A DNA stretch of 64,000 bases from NCBI RefSeq assembly GCF_041438865.1, contig NZ_CP109450.1, positions 1,240,001-1,304,000 on the forward strand. The letters are read 5' to 3'. Source of the stretch: Streptomyces sp. NBC_01471 (GTDB lineage Bacteria; Actinomycetota; Actinomycetes; Streptomycetales; Streptomycetaceae). A program made the translations under genes and the position numbers. Position 1 is the stretch's first letter. The number at the start of each line of letters is the position of its first letter. Below the pieces are notes generated by a model, which did no database searches, was not told where the DNA came from, and saw only the letters and a list, made by a program, of their open reading frames with translations. This document shows positions 61,127 through 64,000 of the stretch, piece after piece.

Positions 61127-62230
61127 ATGCGCCCTGATCAGAGCAAGGTCACCCTCCGACGCGAGGGCACGTACGTCACCGCACGCACCAGCACATCGGA
61201 ATATGAGGACGCGTACAGCCACCTCACCCTTCCGCTCCGCCAGCGGGGCCTGGAGTGCACCGTCGAGTACGGCCTCAGCGACTACATCGTCGTCGCCACG
61301 CTCCCGGACGGCAGCTCCCTGATCATCTCTCCACCACAGGAACCACCGACCGAGCACCCGCCCGGGTTCCCCGAGCACTGGATGGTGACCCGTCATCCGG
61401 GCAACGAGCCGGTTGAGGGGGTCTACGACTCGTTGCTCGATGGCCCCCCTGCCCCGCACGCGGGTGACGTCCCAAGTCTGCTCGCCACCGTCGACGCGCG
61501 CCTGGACCAGCTTGGGGTGCCCTCGCGCCCGGAGCAGCAACAGGAGCACGACGCCGACGCAGTACTCCATCGTGCGGGCTTCGTTGCTGCCGTGGCGCTC
61601 TCCGGTGAGCGCCACCACAGGCTGCCCACGGCCATGACCGACCCGGCCGAGCAGCGGCTGGTCGTGACCCGGGCCTTCGACATGCTGCACGCCGAGGGCT
61701 TCGACGTCTCGTGCGACCCTGCCCTGCTGGAAAGCGACCTGCCTCCCGCCCAGGTCCCCGAAATGAGCTTCGGCGACCGTCTCGGACATCTGGCCGACTC
61801 CATCCAGGCATCGACACATACGCGCGAAGTAGTTGCCGCGCTGAGCGAACTGACCGCCCCGGACGACGGAGTTCTCCAGCGGGTCGGGGAGATCCTCGGC
61901 ACGACAGCCGACTGGTGGGAGGGGCTCGGCGACGCGAGCGATACCCACCACGTGAGCCGTCTAGGCTCCATCGCCCAGATTCTCGACTCCTACGCGACCC
62001 AGATTCGAGCGCTACGCGGCGACCTGGCCGACCGACACACCGCGCACCCCGACAAGGCCCCGGCCCGGGGGGACCGGATCAGCTTGCGGGAGCCTGTCTC
62101 TCCCCGCGTGAACGCTGCTCGCGCAAGCTCGCCGACCGCACGGCGCACAGGCCCAGCACCACTGCCCGCGGATTCAGCTGCACGCCCCCCACAGCCGCCC
62201 TCGCCGCCGCCGTATTCACCCGGTCGCTGA
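61127..62230 (+). CDS. ICE hypothetical protein with repeated AGF/GF...DP domain, 367 aa
   Basis: The N-terminal part (VTLRREGTYVTARTSTSEYE ... PLRQRGLECTVEYGLSDYIV) is followed by a domain reading ADAVLHRAGFVAAVALSGER, RLPTAMTDPAEQRLVVTRAF, DMLHAEGFDVSCDPALL, and a helical C-terminus. The middle domain recurs in the next two genes. ATG 61127 has AAGAAG upstream; the frame is open earlier, but no better start is seen. Confidence 0.65.
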   Translation: MRPDQSKVTLRREGTYVTARTSTSEYEDAYSHLTLPLRQRGLECTVEYGLSDYIVVATLPDGSSLIISPPQEPPTEHPPGFPEHWMVTRHPGNEPVEGVYDSLLDGPPAPHAGDVPSLLATVDARLDQLGVPSRPEQQQEHDADAVLHRAGFVAAVALSGERHHRLPTAMTDPAEQRLVVTRAFDMLHAEGFDVSCDPALLESDLPPAQVPEMSFGDRLGHLADSIQASTHTREVVAALSELTAPDDGVLQRVGEILGTTADWWEGLGDASDTHHVSRLGSIAQILDSYATQIRALRGDLADRHTAHPDKAPARGDRISLREPVSPRVNAARASSPTARRTGPAPLPADSAARPPQPPSPPPYSPGR

Positions 62231-62329
62231 CCTCTCCCCACCTCTCGGAGTACGCCATGCCCCGCCCCAGCAGAACCACCACCGCCCTCGACCACCCCGC
62301 TTCCCGAGCCCGCACCGGATGGATCCGCC

Positions 62330-63106
62330 ATGCCCGAACCCGAGCACGACCAGCTTCCCCACATCGCAGTCGGCCACCACCCCGACTTCGGCATCATCGC
62401 CACCAACCCCCGGCAACTCGCGGCTAGCGCATGGATGTTGAAGGGATTCGACTTCCATCCCGTCCCCGGACACTCCGCGTTGTACGCGCTGGCCGACCAG
62501 CAGAGCGATGGGCAGGGACGTGCCACCCGGGCCGTTGCTCTGCTGCGCAAGGCCGGCTATCGGGTGGATACGGACGTCGCGTTCGATTCCTCGCTCGCCT
62601 CCGGCCCCGGGCCAGTCCGCGACCGGCCTCCGCGCGTGGAGCCGGACGTCGCTTTCGGCGAACACCCCCAGCTCGGCATAGTCGCCGCCACCGCCGACCA
62701 GTCTTCCGCTCTCGGCGGCCGAGCCATCCTGGAAGAGCACGGCTGGCGGCACGATCCGGCCCTGGACATCTACAGGCTGCCCAGTGGCACTGACCGCGGC
62801 GAGGCCCTCGGAAGGGTCGCCGCCGCCACCCTGTCGATGCAGCAGTCCGACTTCCAGGTGGCCGTGCAGCCACACCTCGCTCAGGACGTAGCCGCGCGCC
62901 GCCCTGCCACACCCACGACGGCGGCGCACTCCGGCCGCCGTAACGGGCCCGCCGCCCGGACGTCTCCCATCAGCGCCGCCGCGCTCGCCGCCAGTCCCGC
63001 TCGTGCGGGCATGCCCGGCAGGGCGCCGGTGCCGGCACCCGCAGCCTCAGCTGCGGCGGCCCACCCGGTGGACCCGCGCGTCGCCTTCTCCCGCCACCAC
63101 CGATAG
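62330..63106 (+). CDS. ICE hypothetical protein with tandem copies of the same domain, 258 aa
   Basis: Two repeats are visible: AVGHHPDFGIIATNPRQLAA ... TRAVALLRKAGYRVDTDVAF and AFGEHPQLGIVAATADQSSA ... AILEEHGWRHDPALDIYRLP ... SMQQSDFQVAVQPHLA. Each has a small strand, a helix with a Gly-aromatic end and a D-x-A/L ending, followed by an Ala/Pro tail. Related to the neighbour at 61127 and to the frameshifted gene at 63117. ATG 62330 is preceded by GGATGGATCCGCC. Confidence 0.65.
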   Translation: MPEPEHDQLPHIAVGHHPDFGIIATNPRQLAASAWMLKGFDFHPVPGHSALYALADQQSDGQGRATRAVALLRKAGYRVDTDVAFDSSLASGPGPVRDRPPRVEPDVAFGEHPQLGIVAATADQSSALGGRAILEEHGWRHDPALDIYRLPSGTDRGEALGRVAAATLSMQQSDFQVAVQPHLAQDVAARRPATPTTAAHSGRRNGPAARTSPISAAALAASPARAGMPGRAPVPAPAASAAAAHPVDPRVAFSRHHR

Positions 63107-63116
63107 GAGATCCGCC

Positions 63117-63487
63117 TTGTCCGAAGCACCAGAGCCGTTCATGACGATCCGGCACACCATCACCGGCGAGATCACCACCACCGGCTACAACGCCGCCGCC
63201 CGGCGGATCCTGCTCCATGCCGGCTTCGAAGAGACGCCAGGCTGCGCCTGCCGAGCGACGGAGCCCGGTACGGAGCGGACGTACGGGCCTGCTCGGCAGC
63301 CAGCGAGCTGCTCGTCGCCGGGCATCCCCTGCCCCTGGACCGAGCCCTCGGTCGGCCGGTGAGCGCCGACGGTACGCACCGGTTGGCCCGGTCGCCGATG
63401 TCGGCACAGTCCGTGAGCCGCTCCGAGACCGGCCAGCCCCTCCAGCCCACGCCAACCCCGCCCGCCCCCCTACCTGCTACCTGTTGA
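63117..63487 (+). pseudogene. Third copy of the repeated ICE domain, frameshifted
   Basis: TTG 63117 follows a good AGGAGATCCGCC. The first frame reads MTIRHTITGEITTTGYNAAA, then RRILLHAGFEETPG; the match to the domain continues in the next frame as LRLPSDGARYGADVRACSAA, SELLVAGHPLPLDRALGRPV and ends at TGA 63487. A single-base change near 63240 separates the halves. It could be a decayed gene or a sequencing error. Confidence 0.65.
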
Positions 63488-63499
63488 AGGAGCCTCGTT

Positions 63500-64000
63500 G
63501 TGACCACACCCGGACCGCCTACCAGTCCAGCGCGCACCAAGGGCGGCGAACTACGGGCCAAGGTAGCCCGGCTACTGGCCGACCGGCCGGCGGACACGAT
63601 CACCATCGGGGACATGGCCAGGCAGCTGGGCCACTCCCACGGCGCCGTCCGCAACGCCGCCCTCACCCTGGTGCGACGCGGCGAGGCCGACCAAGGCGGA
63701 ACCGGGCAACCGGAGTTCCGCGCGAACGCGAAGACTGCCGCAGCCGCGCAGACCGCTGTGATCAGCCCACCGGGCACTCACTCTCCCCGCGCTCAGGCGG
63801 CCATGGCCCGCACGACCATTCCCGCAGCAGCCACGCCGAAGCAGACCGGCCCGATCCGTCGCGCGGGGGGTCAGCTCTACCACCCCCGGGAGCTGGCCGA
63901 TCTGCCCGACGTCGAGGCGCTGAATCGCCTGCGCGACGCCGACGTGCCGGTGCTGCTCTACGGCCCTCCGGGCACCGGCAAGACGAGTCTGGTCGAGGCG
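63500..64000 (+). CDS. AAA+ ATPase (MoxR-like), N-terminal part (runs off the window)
   Basis: GTG 63500 has GAAGGAG about 7 nt upstream. The first ~60 residues form a winged-helix-like unit (ITIGDMARQLGHSHGAVRNA), then a Pro/Ala linker and, from residue ~130, an ATPase beginning YHPRELADLPDVEALNRLRD and Walker A LLYGPPGTGKTSLVEA at the very edge of the window. Such HTH-linked AAA+ proteins are usual in Streptomyces ICE operons. Confidence 0.8.
   Translation, partial: MTTPGPPTSPARTKGGELRAKVARLLADRPADTITIGDMARQLGHSHGAVRNAALTLVRRGEADQGGTGQPEFRANAKTAAAAQTAVISPPGTHSPRAQAAMARTTIPAAATPKQTGPIRRAGGQLYHPRELADLPDVEALNRLRDADVPVLLYGPPGTGKTSLVEA

Noticed and set aside
62257..62427. ATG at 62257 with GGAG 6 nt upstream
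   Set aside because: The frame is Pro/Arg-rich and overlaps the clear gene at 62330 out of frame; no family or coupling stop supports it.
1..64000. CRISPR arrays, rRNA genes, complete tRNA genes
   Set aside because: No regularly spaced direct repeats, no rRNA signatures and no cloverleaf-forming sequence were found by reading both strands; a tRNAscan/CRISPR search would be decisive.

Overview
The window is high-GC actinobacterial DNA and reads as a Streptomyces chromosome. Supporting genes are a Streptomyces-type aconitase, an HTH-fused MurA homologue beside it, a rodlin (aerial-hypha surface protein), DUF397/XRE-DUF5753 regulators, rare TTA (bldA) codons and a Streptomyces-type conjugation module. 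Only the first ~3.6 kb looks like conserved core. Nearly everything after it is accessory: relics of mobile elements, broken genes, secreted proteins, small regulators and part of an integrative conjugative element (ICE).

Layout. 0-3.6 kb: acnA (3' end outside the window), a TMEM175-like channel, and an HTH-MurA fusion with a palindromic operator 13 bp before its start. 3.6-7.7 kb: low coding density with three tiny ORFs and a 16-bp inverted repeat, then a zinc-ribbon/HTH gene coupled to a sigma-region-4-like gene. 7.8-10 kb: SAM methyltransferase, XRE-DUF5753 and DUF397 set. 10-15 kb: transposon debris, a kinase-fold gene, a decayed operon (amidinotransferase, ATP-grasp, unknown third gene) and an intact cytochrome P450. 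15-20.4 kb: a GHKL-like ATPase, two paralogous secreted HNH nucleases flanking a rodlin, and a VOC protein.

20.6-27.3 kb is the most system-like block. It holds two paralogous beta-propellers, an ArsR-like regulator, a 2OG-Fe(II) oxygenase with a TTA codon behind an array of ATTCGAG half-sites, an unknown protein, an MFS exporter and a YcaQ/AlkZ-like DNA glycosylase. The last three overlap by 4 bp each. I infer a small-molecule or modification locus with export and self-protection; no product can be named.

27.4-33 kb: glutamate-cysteine ligase pseudogene, an orphan neocarzinostatin-fold secreted protein, a second Tn3 relic and a complete IS21-type istA/istB pair. 33.2-37.7 kb: a 1321-residue secreted polymorphic toxin (ALF repeats, Ala-rich coiled coils, Hint, C-terminal toxin) with an overlapping immunity gene. 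38-43.7 kb: four secreted proteins, including two FG-GAP proteins, one of which carries a trypsin fold lacking catalytic His and Ser. 43.9-50 kb: TnpB relic, Cys-rich proteins, and a 2.0-kb element with perfect 29-bp ends carrying an IS701-type transposase plus a DinB gene. 50-52 kb: a PD-(D/E)XK-like nuclease candidate convergent with a DNA methyltransferase.

52.4-64 kb is a co-directional conjugation module: a leader peptide coupled to an NlpC/P60 hydrolase, a small membrane protein, a VirB8-like protein, a VirB6/TrbL-like protein, an SCO6880-type membrane protein, a VirB4-like ATPase, ICE hypotheticals and the start of an AAA+ ATPase running off the window. All identifications are by eye from translated motifs; no database search was possible.
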